From positions 1 to 64,000 of the forward strand of contig CAMDLR010000008.1 in the NCBI GenBank assembly GCA_945901845.1: 64,000 nt of DNA, written 5' to 3'. Every line of letters starts with the position of its first letter. Within the stretch, counting starts at the first letter, position 1. The stretch is from Sediminibacterium ginsengisoli. GTDB taxonomy: Bacteria; Bacteroidota; Bacteroidia; Chitinophagales; Chitinophagaceae. The position numbers and the translations under genes are program-made. A model generated the notes under the pieces. The model saw nothing but the letters and a program-made list of their open reading frames with translations, did no database searches and had not been told where the DNA came from. Of the stretch, positions 27,611 through 36,575 are shown piece by piece.

Positions 27611-28309
27611 ATGGAAGAAGCAAAAAAATACAAGATTTTACTTTGTGAAGATGACACCAACCTAGGTATGGTTTTAAAAAACTACTTAGAATTAACAGAC
27701 TATGATGTAACACTTGAGCGCGATGGCCGTTTGGGATTGGCTGCTTTTCAACGTGAAAAATTTGACATTTGTTTGTTGGATGTCATGATGCCCAATATGG
27801 ACGGGTTCACACTTGCGGAATCCATTAGAGATGTAGATCCTGATATGCCATTATTCTTTTTGAGTGCTAAAACCATGAAAGAAGATATTATCCAGGGTTA
27901 CAAACTAGGTGCCGATGATTATATCACAAAGCCATTTGACAGCGAAGTGTTGCTACTAAAAATTAAAGCGATCTTAAAGCGAAGCGAAGAAGAAAATAAA
28001 ATCAACGACAATATTGAATTTGATTTAGGTAACTACCATTTTAACCCAAGACTTCGTGAATTAAAAATTGGTGCAACTGTTCATGTTTTATCGCCTAAAG
28101 AAAATGAGCTCCTTAAAATGTTAGCTGAACATAAAAACGATTTACTCCAAAGAGATAAAGCATTAAAAAAGATCTGGGGCAGCGATACGTATTTCAACGG
28201 AAGAAGCATGGATGTGTATATTGCTAAATTACGCAAGTACCTCAAAGAAGATACACAAATTGAAATCGTAAACGTTCATGGCAGTGGATTTAGACTCGTA
28301 GCACCTTAG
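27611..28309 (+). CDS. OmpR-family response regulator (orphan)
   Basis: 232 residues. The receiver (about 6-122) has acidic pair E13/D14/D15, phospho-acceptor D57 (CLLDVMMPNMDG) and K107 (YITKPFD). A winged-helix DNA-binding domain (about 135-230) ends with the typical SMDVYIAKLRKYL recognition helix and wing. The closest described type is the RprY-like regulator of Bacteroidota. No sensor kinase is adjacent, so its partner is encoded elsewhere. A -7-like box TATCTTTA lies at 27582-27589. Confidence 0.92.
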   Translation: MEEAKKYKILLCEDDTNLGMVLKNYLELTDYDVTLERDGRLGLAAFQREKFDICLLDVMMPNMDGFTLAESIRDVDPDMPLFFLSAKTMKEDIIQGYKLGADDYITKPFDSEVLLLKIKAILKRSEEENKINDNIEFDLGNYHFNPRLRELKIGATVHVLSPKENELLKMLAEHKNDLLQRDKALKKIWGSDTYFNGRSMDVYIAKLRKYLKEDTQIEIVNVHGSGFRLVAP

Positions 28310-28315
28310 TAATTT

Positions 28316-29350
28316 TTATTCAGAAAATAAATTGGGCTTACTAGATAAGCCTGCTAAACGGCCAAGGTGTGTATACGCTTTGGCCGTTACTTCTCTACCC
28401 CTTGGCGTACGCTGCAAAAATCCTTCTTGAATTAAAAAAGGCTCATACACTTCTTCAAGCGTGCCTGCTTCTTCACCAACGGCAGTAGCAATGGTGGTTA
28501 AGCCTACAGGACCACCTTTAAATTTATCAATAATCGTGAGCAAAATACGGTTATCCATTTCATCGAGGCCGTGCGCATCTACATTTAATGCCTTTAGGCC
28601 ATGTTGTGTGATACCTAAATCAATTTTTCCGTCATTTAATACCTGTGCAAAATCTCTTACCCTACGTAATAAGCCATTTGCAATACGGGGCGTTCCTCTA
28701 CTTCTACGCGCAATTTCAAAAGCGGCATCCGTGTTAATTTTTGTATTTAAAATAGTAGCGCTTCTTTCAATAATTTTTTGAAGGGTATCGGCCTGGTAAT
28801 ATTCGAGTCTTGATTTAATACCAAAACGCGAAAGCAGTGGCGCCGTTAATAAACCTGACCTTGTGGTAGCACCTACAAGTGTAAATGGATTTAAATTAAT
28901 TTGAACGCTACGCGCGTTAGGGCCCGAATCAATCATAATGTCAATTCGAAAATCCTCCATAGCAGCGTACAAGTATTCTTCTACCACAGTGCTTAAGCGG
29001 TGAATTTCATCTATAAATAAAACGTCGTTAGGACCTAAATTGGTGAGCAGTCCCGCTAAATCGCCTGGCTTTTCAATAACCGGACCCGAAGTTTCTTTAA
29101 TATTTACACCCAGTTCATTGGCTACGATACGGCTCAGGGTGGTTTTACCCAGTCCCGGAGGTCCATGAAATAATACGTGGTCTAATGCTTCGCCTCTAAG
29201 CTTTGCCGCCTTGATAAAAATAACCAGGTTTTCAATGAGTTGAGGCTGCCCCGAAAAATCATTTATTTCGGATGGACGTATCGTGTTTTCAAACTCCTTG
29301 TCTGCAGAAGTTAAATTGGAGGCGTCGGTATTTAAATTAGCGTTAGACAT
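28316..29350 (-). CDS. ruvB: Holliday junction branch migration helicase RuvB
   Basis: 344 residues. ATPase motor of the RuvAB complex that drives branch migration at Holliday junctions. Walker [10 protein letters not shown] (63-71), Walker B DEIHRL, sensor region [11 protein letters not shown], the arginine finger in SRFG, and the C-terminal winged helix ending [12 protein letters not shown] are present. It lies between the convergent response regulator and the upstream leuS (29 bases), from which it may be cotranscribed. ruvC is 9 kb away; ruvA is not in the window. Confidence 0.96.
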   Translation of the reverse strand: MSNANLNTDASNLTSADKEFENTIRPSEINDFSGQPQLIENLVIFIKAAKLRGEALDHVLFHGPPGLGKTTLSRIVANELGVNIKETSGPVIEKPGDLAGLLTNLGPNDVLFIDEIHRLSTVVEEYLYAAMEDFRIDIMIDSGPNARSVQINLNPFTLVGATTRSGLLTAPLLSRFGIKSRLEYYQADTLQKIIERSATILNTKINTDAAFEIARRSRGTPRIANGLLRRVRDFAQVLNDGKIDLGITQHGLKALNVDAHGLDEMDNRILLTIIDKFKGGPVGLTTIATAVGEEAGTLEEVYEPFLIQEGFLQRTPRGREVTAKAYTHLGRLAGLSSKPNLFSE

Positions 29351-29379
29351 TTTTCAAAACTAGTTAAAAAAGAGCAGTT

Positions 29380-32145
29380 CTACACTACCACATTAATCAT
29401 ACGGCCTTTTACAAAAATTAATTTTTTAACAGGCTTTCCTTCCATCCACTTTTGAACAAGCGTGTCCGCTAATACGATGGCCGTTACTTCTTCTTCAGAA
29501 GCGTCAAGCGCAATAGAAATATTGGTACGCAGTTTTCCGTTGATACTTACCGGATATTCTTTGGAAGATTCTGTTACATGCTTTGCATCAAAAACCGGAT
29601 AATGCGCATCTAATACAGACCCTTCATTACCGGTAGCGTTCCATAATTCGGCGGCCACATGCGGCGCATAAGGCGTTAATAAAACCAGTAGCGGAGACAA
29701 CACTTTTAATGAATGACATTTAATATCTGCTAAATCATTTACACAAATCATACATGCACTCACTGCTGTATTAAAACTAAAACGCTCCGTATCTTCTTCA
29801 ATTTTTTTAATAGTACGGTGCAAGATTTTTAACGCCTCTGGTGTTGCTGGCTCATTATTATATACCGCTCCTTTTTCTTCATCAAAAAACAAGCGCCATA
29901 ATTTTTTAATAAACCGGTGTACGCCTTCTATACCCTTGGTATCCCATGGCTTGCTTTGATCTACAGGACCTAAAAACATTTCATACATCCTAAAGGTATC
30001 CGCACCGTATTTTTCTACTAATATATCTGGATTAACGGTATTGAATTTAGACTTCGACATTTTTTCTACTTCAACGCCACAAATGTATTTTCCATTTTCT
30101 AATTCGAAGCTTGCGTTAGCGTATTCATTGTTGCGCCATTTTTTAAACGCTTCGGTATCTAACTCAACGCCATCTACCATATTAACGTCTACATGTAATT
30201 TGTCTACTTCTTGACCGGCTACTAGACCTGCAGAAATAAATTGTTGGGTTCCTTTTTTACGAAAAACAAACCTGCTACTGCCTTGAATCATCCCTTGGTT
30301 TAATAGCTTTCTAAACGGCTCATCAAAACCAATATGACCAAGGTCAAATAAAACTTTGGTCCACATACGACTATACAACAAATGCCCCACAGCATGTTCG
30401 GTACCACCAATATATAGGTCTACCTGATTCCAATAATCACTCACTTTACGGTCGCAAAAACTGTCTGTATTGTGCGGATCCATATACCGCAAAAAATACC
30501 AGCTACTTCCCGCATAACCGGGCATGGTATTGGTTTCCAGTTCTTTTTCTACCCAAGATGGAATGTTGGCAAGCGGCCCTTCTCCTTCCGGACCGGGACT
30601 ATACGAATCTACTGCTGGTAATAACAAAGGAAGCTCCGTTTCAGTTAATGCAACTGCCACACCATTTTTCCATTGTACTGGAAAAGGTTCACCCCAATAC
30701 CTTTGTCTACTAAACGCCGCATCGCGCATTTTATAATTCACTTTGCGTTTGCCAATGCCTCGCTCTTCTAATGTTGCAAGTGCAATTTTGATGGCATCGC
30801 GCATGATAATTCCGTTTAAGAAATCACTATTAAAAAGGGGCGCATCTTTTGTTGAATTGGCTTCCTCGCCATTATAAGCATCACCAATAATATTGGTGAT
30901 AGGAATATTAAAATGTTGCGCAAATTTATGATCGCGCTCATCACCACATGGAACGGCCATAATAGCGCCAGTACCATAACCTGCTAACACATATTCAGAA
31001 ATCCAGATTGGAATTTGTTTGCCATTACATGGATTGACTGCAAAAGCGCCTGTAAAGCAACCTGATATTTTTTTCTCTGCTTGACGCTCTCTATCACTTC
31101 TGCTTTTTACATACAGGATATAATTATCTACTGCAATTTGCTGTTCTCTAGTGGTAATGCTTGCAATGATATCATGCTCGGGTGCTACCACCATAAAATC
31201 CACACCAAAAATAGTATCAGGTCTTGTGGTGTATACTGTTAAAGTAGCATCTGTATCAAGCGCCGCAGAAGCAATTTTAAAATCTATTTCGGCGCCATAA
31301 GATTTGCCAATCCAATTGGTTTGCATTTCTTTCATAGCCTCGCTAAACTCAATGGTATCAAGGCCTGACAGTAATCTATCTGCATAAGAAGTAATGCGTA
31401 AATACCACTGACGTAGTTTCTTTTTTACGACCGGATGTCCCCCTCTTTCACTCACACCATTCACTACTTCATCATTGGCTAAAACGGTACCAAGTGCTTC
31501 GCACCAGTTAACTTCACCATGACCACAAAATGCAAGTCGGTACTGCATTAAAATTTGCTGCTGCTCGGCGTTTGAATACCCTTTCCACTGTACTGCTGTA
31601 AATTGAATAGTAGCATCTGAAGGACATGTATGTGCCGCATTACCATTTTTTTCAAATTCGTTGATCAAATTTAAAATGGGTTCTGCTTTACTTTTTTGGG
31701 TGTTGTAAAAACTATTAAATAGTTGCAAAAAAATCCATTGTGTCCATTTATAATATGAAGGCTCACAGGTTCTGATTTCTCTACTCCAATCGTAACTAAA
31801 TCCAATATTATCAAGCTGCGCTCTAAACGTATCAATATTTTTATGGGTGCTCACCGCTGGATGCACGCCATGCTCAATGGCATACTGCTCGGCGGGTAAC
31901 CCAAAAGCATCATAACCCATCGGGTGCAGTACATTAAATCCTTTTAATCTTTTATACCTACTAAAAATATCGGAGGCAATATAACCGAGCGGATGACCCA
32001 CATGGAGGCCTGCACCACTTGGGTAAGGGAACATATCAAGCACATAATACTTGGGTTTTGAAGAGGTATTGCTTACTTTATAGGCGCCTGCGGCTTTCCA
32101 TGCTGCCTGCCATTTTTTCTCGATTGCACTAAAATTATATTCCAT
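29380..32145 (-). CDS. leuS: Leucyl-tRNA synthetase
   Basis: 921 residues. Class I synthetase that charges tRNA-Leu. HIGH-type motif HVGHPLGY is near residues 47-54; the KMSKS loop (VEKMSKSKFN) is near 700. The CP1 editing domain is present with the threonine-rich TVYTTRPDTIFG segment and the GTGAIMAVPCGDERD loop. There is an extra segment after the editing domain region (FRKKGTQQFISAGLVAGQEVDKLHV) that is common in Bacteroidota enzymes. The C-terminal domain ends at the usual place. The promoter is the leftward half of a divergent pair at 32230-32264, giving a leader of about 80 nt. Confidence 0.96.
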   Translation of the reverse strand: MEYNFSAIEKKWQAAWKAAGAYKVSNTSSKPKYYVLDMFPYPSGAGLHVGHPLGYIASDIFSRYKRLKGFNVLHPMGYDAFGLPAEQYAIEHGVHPAVSTHKNIDTFRAQLDNIGFSYDWSREIRTCEPSYYKWTQWIFLQLFNSFYNTQKSKAEPILNLINEFEKNGNAAHTCPSDATIQFTAVQWKGYSNAEQQQILMQYRLAFCGHGEVNWCEALGTVLANDEVVNGVSERGGHPVVKKKLRQWYLRITSYADRLLSGLDTIEFSEAMKEMQTNWIGKSYGAEIDFKIASAALDTDATLTVYTTRPDTIFGVDFMVVAPEHDIIASITTREQQIAVDNYILYVKSRSDRERQAEKKISGCFTGAFAVNPCNGKQIPIWISEYVLAGYGTGAIMAVPCGDERDHKFAQHFNIPITNIIGDAYNGEEANSTKDAPLFNSDFLNGIIMRDAIKIALATLEERGIGKRKVNYKMRDAAFSRQRYWGEPFPVQWKNGVAVALTETELPLLLPAVDSYSPGPEGEGPLANIPSWVEKELETNTMPGYAGSSWYFLRYMDPHNTDSFCDRKVSDYWNQVDLYIGGTEHAVGHLLYSRMWTKVLFDLGHIGFDEPFRKLLNQGMIQGSSRFVFRKKGTQQFISAGLVAGQEVDKLHVDVNMVDGVELDTEAFKKWRNNEYANASFELENGKYICGVEVEKMSKSKFNTVNPDILVEKYGADTFRMYEMFLGPVDQSKPWDTKGIEGVHRFIKKLWRLFFDEEKGAVYNNEPATPEALKILHRTIKKIEEDTERFSFNTAVSACMICVNDLADIKCHSLKVLSPLLVLLTPYAPHVAAELWNATGNEGSVLDAHYPVFDAKHVTESSKEYPVSINGKLRTNISIALDASEEEVTAIVLADTLVQKWMEGKPVKKLIFVKGRMINVVV

Positions 32146-32229
32146 GTTTCAATTACCCTTTGCTAGCCGTATACTTTACAACTATTTTTTACGTTATACT
32201 TACGTGAAAATTGGTTTTATTTTGGAGGG

Positions 32230-32264
32230 CAAAGGTAAGCTTTTAGCCATAAACACTACCTTTG
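32230..32264. promoter_or_regulatory. Back-to-back divergent promoters of leuS and ftsX
   Basis: CAAAGGTA (32230-32237, the -7 box TACCTTTG read leftward) and TACCTTTG (32257-32264, rightward) form a perfect 8-base inverted repeat with a 19-nt centre. Each -33 region falls on the other's -7 box. Confidence 0.55.
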
Positions 32265-32302
32265 AGCCTTAGCAGAAAAGCGGTGAAAGAACCTTATTTT
32301 AC

Positions 32303-32347
32303 ATGAAATTGAATCTAAATAACCTCAATTTACCTGATTTACTATGA
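32303..32347 (+). CDS. Possible 14-residue leader peptide upstream of ftsX
   Basis: A short ORF starting at ATG 32303 with the sequence MKLNLNNLNLPDLL: six Leu and four Asn of 14. Its TGA (32345-32347) overlaps the ftsX ATG (32344-32346) as ATGA, a classic coupling arrangement. Too short to judge by codon use; it may be chance. Confidence 0.3.
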   Translation: MKLNLNNLNLPDLL

Positions 32348-33219
32348 CGGATAGTGCTAAAATGTCTTTGAAACGCAGCAAACCCAATTACATATATAGT
32401 ATTGTGGGCGTGGCCCTTGTACTGCTTATTATGGGCATTATGGGCTGGTTTTTCTTAAATATCAATGCCGTAGGCAACACATTTAAAGAAGATATCCGCG
32501 TAAGCGCCTACCTCAGAACCCTCAACAAAGACACCATTGGTCAAATACAGGCATTTATAGCAGAACGCCCGTATACCAAAACAGTGACGTATGTAAATAA
32601 ACAATCAGCTCAGGCCATTTGGAACAAAGAAAATACCGAAGACTGGGCTAAAATTTTGGATTCGAACCCCCTTCCAGAAAGCATTGACTTTTATGCCAAG
32701 GCCGAATACGTTAACCAAGACTCATTGAGTAAAATTGCCGCTGAATTAATGGCTAAGTATGGCAATCAACTTACAGACCTTCAATACCCAAAAAGCTTAG
32801 TGACAAGCCTGAACGAAAGAGCTTCTAAAATTGGACTCATCTTTTTAGTAGTGGCCATTATTTTATGTTCAATCGTAATTATCAGTATCGACAATACTAT
32901 TAGGCTTGCTATGTTTAGCAACCGATTTTTAATTAAAACCATGCAAATGGTGGGTGCCACGCGCGGATTTATTATTAAGCCATTAACCATCAAAGCCATT
33001 ATCAATGGACTTATCAGCTCTAGCATTGCTATTGCACTCGTATTTACTATTGTTAGCTGGGCCGAAAGCCAATTCCCACAATTAAAAGCCATTCGTGATT
33101 TTCAACATACTTTACTGTTATACGGTGGACTCATTTTAATGGGCGTTGGCATATCTGTGTACAGCACCCACCGAAGCGTTCTGAAGTATTTAAAAATGAA
33201 ATTAGACGACCTTTATTAA
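32344..33219 (+). CDS. ftsX: Cell division protein FtsX
   Basis: 291 residues. Permease-like partner of ATPase FtsE; in other bacteria it activates peptidoglycan hydrolases at the septum. It has one membrane segment near residues 19-40, a periplasmic domain (about 45-170) and three further segments (about 172-195, 215-245, 258-280), the FtsX topology. The cytoplasmic loop MFSNRFLIKTMQMVGATRGFI is the conserved coupling region. ftsE is not in the window, as is common in Bacteroidota. The gene heads a plus-strand run with DUF3098 and uppP. Confidence 0.92.
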   Translation: MTDSAKMSLKRSKPNYIYSIVGVALVLLIMGIMGWFFLNINAVGNTFKEDIRVSAYLRTLNKDTIGQIQAFIAERPYTKTVTYVNKQSAQAIWNKENTEDWAKILDSNPLPESIDFYAKAEYVNQDSLSKIAAELMAKYGNQLTDLQYPKSLVTSLNERASKIGLIFLVVAIILCSIVIISIDNTIRLAMFSNRFLIKTMQMVGATRGFIIKPLTIKAIINGLISSSIAIALVFTIVSWAESQFPQLKAIRDFQHTLLLYGGLILMGVGISVYSTHRSVLKYLKMKLDDLY

Positions 33220-33230
33220 TCAACGCTTCT

Positions 33231-33238
33231 TATCTTCG
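33231..33238 (+). promoter_or_regulatory. Possible -7 box between ftsX and the DUF3098 gene
   Basis: TATCTTCG, one mismatch from TAnnTTTG, 22 nt before ATG 33261. It could give uppP a second promoter. Confidence 0.3.
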
Positions 33239-33260
33239 AGTTACATACAACTACAATATT

Positions 33261-33509
33261 ATGAGTCAGGAAAAAAATACCTTACCTACCTTATTTACAA
33301 AATCAAATTATACCTGGATGCTTATTGGTGGCATTGTAATCGCTGTTGGATTTTATTTACTTAGTGGTGGTAAAAGTGCGGATCCAGCAGTATTTGACAC
33401 CAAAGAAGTATACAGTAATACACGAATTACCATTGCACCTATTGTTATTATTGCAGGGTTTATTATTGAGATTTACGCCATCTTTAAAAAAGATACAGTA
33501 GAAGAATAA
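33261..33509 (+). CDS. DUF3098 small membrane protein
   Basis: 82 residues. Two membrane segments (about 19-35 and 55-75) separated by a short loop containing DPAVFDTKEVYSNTRITIAPI, the DUF3098 signature. It is a Bacteroidota family of unknown function. It sits between ftsX and uppP (41 and 36 base gaps), which suggests an envelope or division role, but that is inferred only from position. Confidence 0.88.
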   Translation: MSQEKNTLPTLFTKSNYTWMLIGGIVIAVGFYLLSGGKSADPAVFDTKEVYSNTRITIAPIVIIAGFIIEIYAIFKKDTVEE

Positions 33510-33545
33510 GAATTGGCCTACCAATTTTAAACCCAACTATCATCC

Positions 33546-34343
33546 ATGCAGTTATTTCAAGCAGTTGTTATTGCCATTGTAGAGGGCTTAACAGAATTCT
33601 TACCTATTTCTTCTACGGGACATATGATCATTGCGAGCTCCCTTCTTGGCATTGCCGCTGATCCATTTACCAAACTTTTCGAAGTATGCATTCAACTCGG
33701 TGCTATTTTATCAGTGGTGGTACTTTACTACAAAAAGTTTTTTCCGCTTACTAACTGGAAATTTTATTTGAAATTATTAGTTGCTGTTACACCGGCACTC
33801 GCGATTGGATTTGTATTATCAGATGCCATCGACGCATTATTGGAAAGCCCTACCACAGTGGCTGTAACTTTATTATTAGGTGGTATTGTGCTATTATTTA
33901 TAGATAAGCTTTTTAATGTACCTACCATTGAAACAGAAGAAAAAATTACATTTAAAAATGGACTAACAATTGGTTTTTGGCAATGCCTTGCACTCATACC
34001 TGGTATGAGCCGCAGTGCTGCTACTATCATTGGTGGCATGCAACAAAAATTAACCAGAAATGTAGCCGCCGAATTTTCTTTTTTTCTAGCCGTGCCTACG
34101 ATGGCTGCTGCCACCGGCTATAAGTTACTCAAAGCGTATAAAACAACGCCTGAAATTCTACTCAACAAACAAAATTTGATCCTATTAGGCGTGGGCAATC
34201 TTGTGGCATTCATAGTAGCACTTCTGGCTATCAAATTTTTTATTGGATTCCTACAAAAGCATGGCTTTAAACTGTTTGGATGGTACCGTATAATTGCAGG
34301 TATCACTTTATTAACGCTTATCTACACGGGACTGTTAAAATAA
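33546..34343 (+). CDS. uppP: Undecaprenyl-diphosphatase
   Basis: 265 residues, about eight membrane helices. It dephosphorylates undecaprenyl diphosphate for reuse in wall and O-antigen synthesis. Conserved motifs: [13 protein letters not shown] (about 14-26) with catalytic Glu and the PISSTGH histidine, and [13 protein letters not shown] (about 155-167) with the PGxSRS arginine. Length is as in E. coli BacA/UppP. Overexpression of this family gives bacitracin resistance. It follows DUF3098 in the same direction. Confidence 0.96.
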   Translation: MQLFQAVVIAIVEGLTEFLPISSTGHMIIASSLLGIAADPFTKLFEVCIQLGAILSVVVLYYKKFFPLTNWKFYLKLLVAVTPALAIGFVLSDAIDALLESPTTVAVTLLLGGIVLLFIDKLFNVPTIETEEKITFKNGLTIGFWQCLALIPGMSRSAATIIGGMQQKLTRNVAAEFSFFLAVPTMAAATGYKLLKAYKTTPEILLNKQNLILLGVGNLVAFIVALLAIKFFIGFLQKHGFKLFGWYRIIAGITLLTLIYTGLLK

Positions 34344-34378
34344 TTGGACTACCGCTTTCGTTTTTTACTTGAAGCCCT

Positions 34379-34386
34379 TATCTTTA
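34379..34386 (+). promoter_or_regulatory. Possible -7 box of the MFS gene
   Basis: TATCTTTA, one mismatch from TAnnTTTG, 19 nt before ATG 34406. No good -33 match. Confidence 0.3.
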
Positions 34387-34405
34387 AGAAAACAAAATCG
34401 ACCCG

Positions 34406-35713
34406 ATGCAAACTGCACCTAAAAAAGTAATTAATGGATGGGCCATGTATGATTGGGCCAATAGTGTATATAACCTTGTTATTACTTCTACTATTTTTCC
34501 TGCTTACTACGAAGCCGTTACTGGCGACGGAAATGATGCCACTCTTATAGATAAAGTTAAAATCGGGAATTACGAATTTTCAAATACAGCTTTGTACAAT
34601 TACATACTGGGCATTGCATTTGTAATTGTAGCAATACTATCTCCTGTTTTATCTTCTGTTGCAGATTACCGAGGTAATAAAAAACAATTCCTACGATTTT
34701 TTTGTACTATGGGTTCGATTTCATGCGCTTCCTTGTATTTTTTTGATGAAAACCATATTTATGGTGGATTGATTTCTGTTATTATTGCATGTATCGGATT
34801 TTGGAGTAGCCTCGTATTTTACAACTCCTATTTACCTGAAATTGCTGCACCAGAAGATAGAGACCGCATAAGTGCTAAAGGTTTTATGATGGGCTACATT
34901 GGCTCTGTACTACTTCAATTGATTTGTTTTGTTTTTGTACTGAAGCCGGAGCTTTTTGGTATTACTATTGGCAAAGCTTCTCAAATATCTTTTTTGTTGG
35001 TAGGTATTTGGTGGATCGGATTTGGATGGCTTGCTATTGGCCGACTTCCTGCTGGCAAGGGTGTGAAAGGCGCGCATACAAAAAATTTATTGACGCAGGG
35101 ATACAAAGAATTACATAAAGTATGGTTGGAACTTAAAACTCAACCAACGCTAAAAAGATTTTTAACGGCTTTTTTCTTTTATAATATGGGTGTACAAACT
35201 GTTATGCTAGCTGCCACATTGTATGGTAAGAGTGAATTAAATATCCCAACAAATAACCTGATTTTAGCTATTTTAATTATCCAAGTTGTTGCCATTCCGG
35301 GTGCCCATTTAATGGCTAAGCTGGCCAGTAAATGGGGCAATTTTAATACGCTTATGACAGCGGTAGTAATTTGGATTGGCGGTTGTATCATGGGCTATTA
35401 TTTACCTAGAAACAGTGTTATGCCGTTTTATACTTTAGCCGTAGTTGTTGGATTTGTAATGGGCGGCATTCAATCGGTTAGCAGGAGTACGTATTCAAAA
35501 CTAATGCCTGTTACACATGACACCACCAGCTATTTTAGTTTTTATGACGTTACTGAAAAGATTGCCATTGTAATTGGGATGTTTAGTTTTGGATATATCA
35601 ATGAACTTACTGGATCGCAAAGAAATTCGGTTTTAGCTTTAACACTATTTTTCATTGTCGGTTTTATCTTGCTATACCGAACTTCAAAACTAGATAAACA
35701 TGCAACTATATAG
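34406..35713 (+). CDS. MFS transporter, UMF1 (Atg22-like) family
   Basis: 435 residues and about 12 membrane helices. The N-terminus GWAMYDWANSVYNLVI is the UMF1 signature, followed by the inter-helix LSSVADYRGNKKQ motif. The family is related to yeast vacuolar Atg22, an amino-acid effluxer; bacterial substrates are not known. The stop codon overlaps the ATG of the following MBL hydrolase by 14 bases, so the two are translationally linked. Confidence 0.88.
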   Translation: MQTAPKKVINGWAMYDWANSVYNLVITSTIFPAYYEAVTGDGNDATLIDKVKIGNYEFSNTALYNYILGIAFVIVAILSPVLSSVADYRGNKKQFLRFFCTMGSISCASLYFFDENHIYGGLISVIIACIGFWSSLVFYNSYLPEIAAPEDRDRISAKGFMMGYIGSVLLQLICFVFVLKPELFGITIGKASQISFLLVGIWWIGFGWLAIGRLPAGKGVKGAHTKNLLTQGYKELHKVWLELKTQPTLKRFLTAFFFYNMGVQTVMLAATLYGKSELNIPTNNLILAILIIQVVAIPGAHLMAKLASKWGNFNTLMTAVVIWIGGCIMGYYLPRNSVMPFYTLAVVVGFVMGGIQSVSRSTYSKLMPVTHDTTSYFSFYDVTEKIAIVIGMFSFGYINELTGSQRNSVLALTLFFIVGFILLYRTSKLDKHATI

Positions 35714-36569
35714 CATCAATGCTGGAAATTTTAAATTAGACGGAGGCGCCATGTTTGGCGTGGTGCCAAAAAGTATTTGGAACAGAAGCAACCCAGCAGA
35801 CGACAACAATATGTGCAGTTGGGCGATGCGCTGTTTATTAATCGAAACAGAAGAGCGTCTCATACTTATAGATAATGGTATGGGCGACAAACAAGATCCA
35901 AAGTTTTTTGGACATTATTATTTACATGGAAATGATACGCTTGAAAAATCTTTAGCAGCGCAGGGATTTAATAGTGATGATATTACAGATGTTTTTTTAA
36001 CCCATTTACATTTTGATCACTGCGGCGGATCAATAAAAAAAGAAGGTGATACATTAGTCCCTGCATTTAAAAATGCAATATTCTGGAGTAACCAAGCCCA
36101 CTTCGATTGGGCCACAACGCCCAATGACCGTGAAAAGGCTTCATTTTTAAAAGAAAACATATTACCTATTGAGGCGTCGGGGCAACTATCGCTGATAGAT
36201 ACCCCTGAAAGTCATTTCACAAGTAGTGGCTTACTACATAAAGAATCTTTTATAAAAGATATTGATATTCGCTTTGTGCATGGCCACACCGAAAAAATGA
36301 TGCTTCCTCAAATTAGTTACAAGGGACACACCATTGTTTTTATGGCTGATTTACTTCCATCGGTAGGGCATTTACCACTACCTTATGTTATGTCTTACGA
36401 TATGTTTCCACTAACTACCCTACATGAAAAAAAATCCTTTTTGCTGGAGGCCTATGAAAAACAGTATGTACTGTTTTTTGAGCACGACGCGGTGCATGAG
36501 TGCGTTAAACTTGTACAAACAGAAAAGGGAATTAGAGCGGGAGAAGCCTTTACTCTAGCAGATTTATAA
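35700..36569 (+). CDS. MBL-fold metallo-hydrolase (lactonase-like)
   Basis: 289 residues. The metal-binding HxHxDH motif (FLTHLHFDHCGGS, about 98-110) is present, with VHGHTEKMM as the second His cluster, MADLLPS providing the bridging Asp, and FEHDAV as the terminal His. Overall layout is similar to N-acyl-homoserine lactonase-like members of the superfamily, but the family is broad and a quorum-quenching role cannot be claimed. It begins inside the end of the UMF1 transporter, so the pair probably act on related substrates. Confidence 0.85.
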   Translation: MQLYSINAGNFKLDGGAMFGVVPKSIWNRSNPADDNNMCSWAMRCLLIETEERLILIDNGMGDKQDPKFFGHYYLHGNDTLEKSLAAQGFNSDDITDVFLTHLHFDHCGGSIKKEGDTLVPAFKNAIFWSNQAHFDWATTPNDREKASFLKENILPIEASGQLSLIDTPESHFTSSGLLHKESFIKDIDIRFVHGHTEKMMLPQISYKGHTIVFMADLLPSVGHLPLPYVMSYDMFPLTTLHEKKSFLLEAYEKQYVLFFEHDAVHECVKLVQTEKGIRAGEAFTLADL

Positions 36570-36575
36570 GTAAAT

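Noticed and set aside
32146-32343. Possible T-box or other riboswitch upstream of leuS
   Set aside because: No specifier stem, T-box sequence or terminator/antiterminator pair is visible, and T-boxes are not expected in this phylum. The region is explained by divergent promoters and a possible leader ORF.
35700-36569. Quorum-quenching lactonase
   Set aside because: The HLHFDHCGG motif resembles AHL lactonases but is shared by many MBL enzymes; substrate cannot be assigned.
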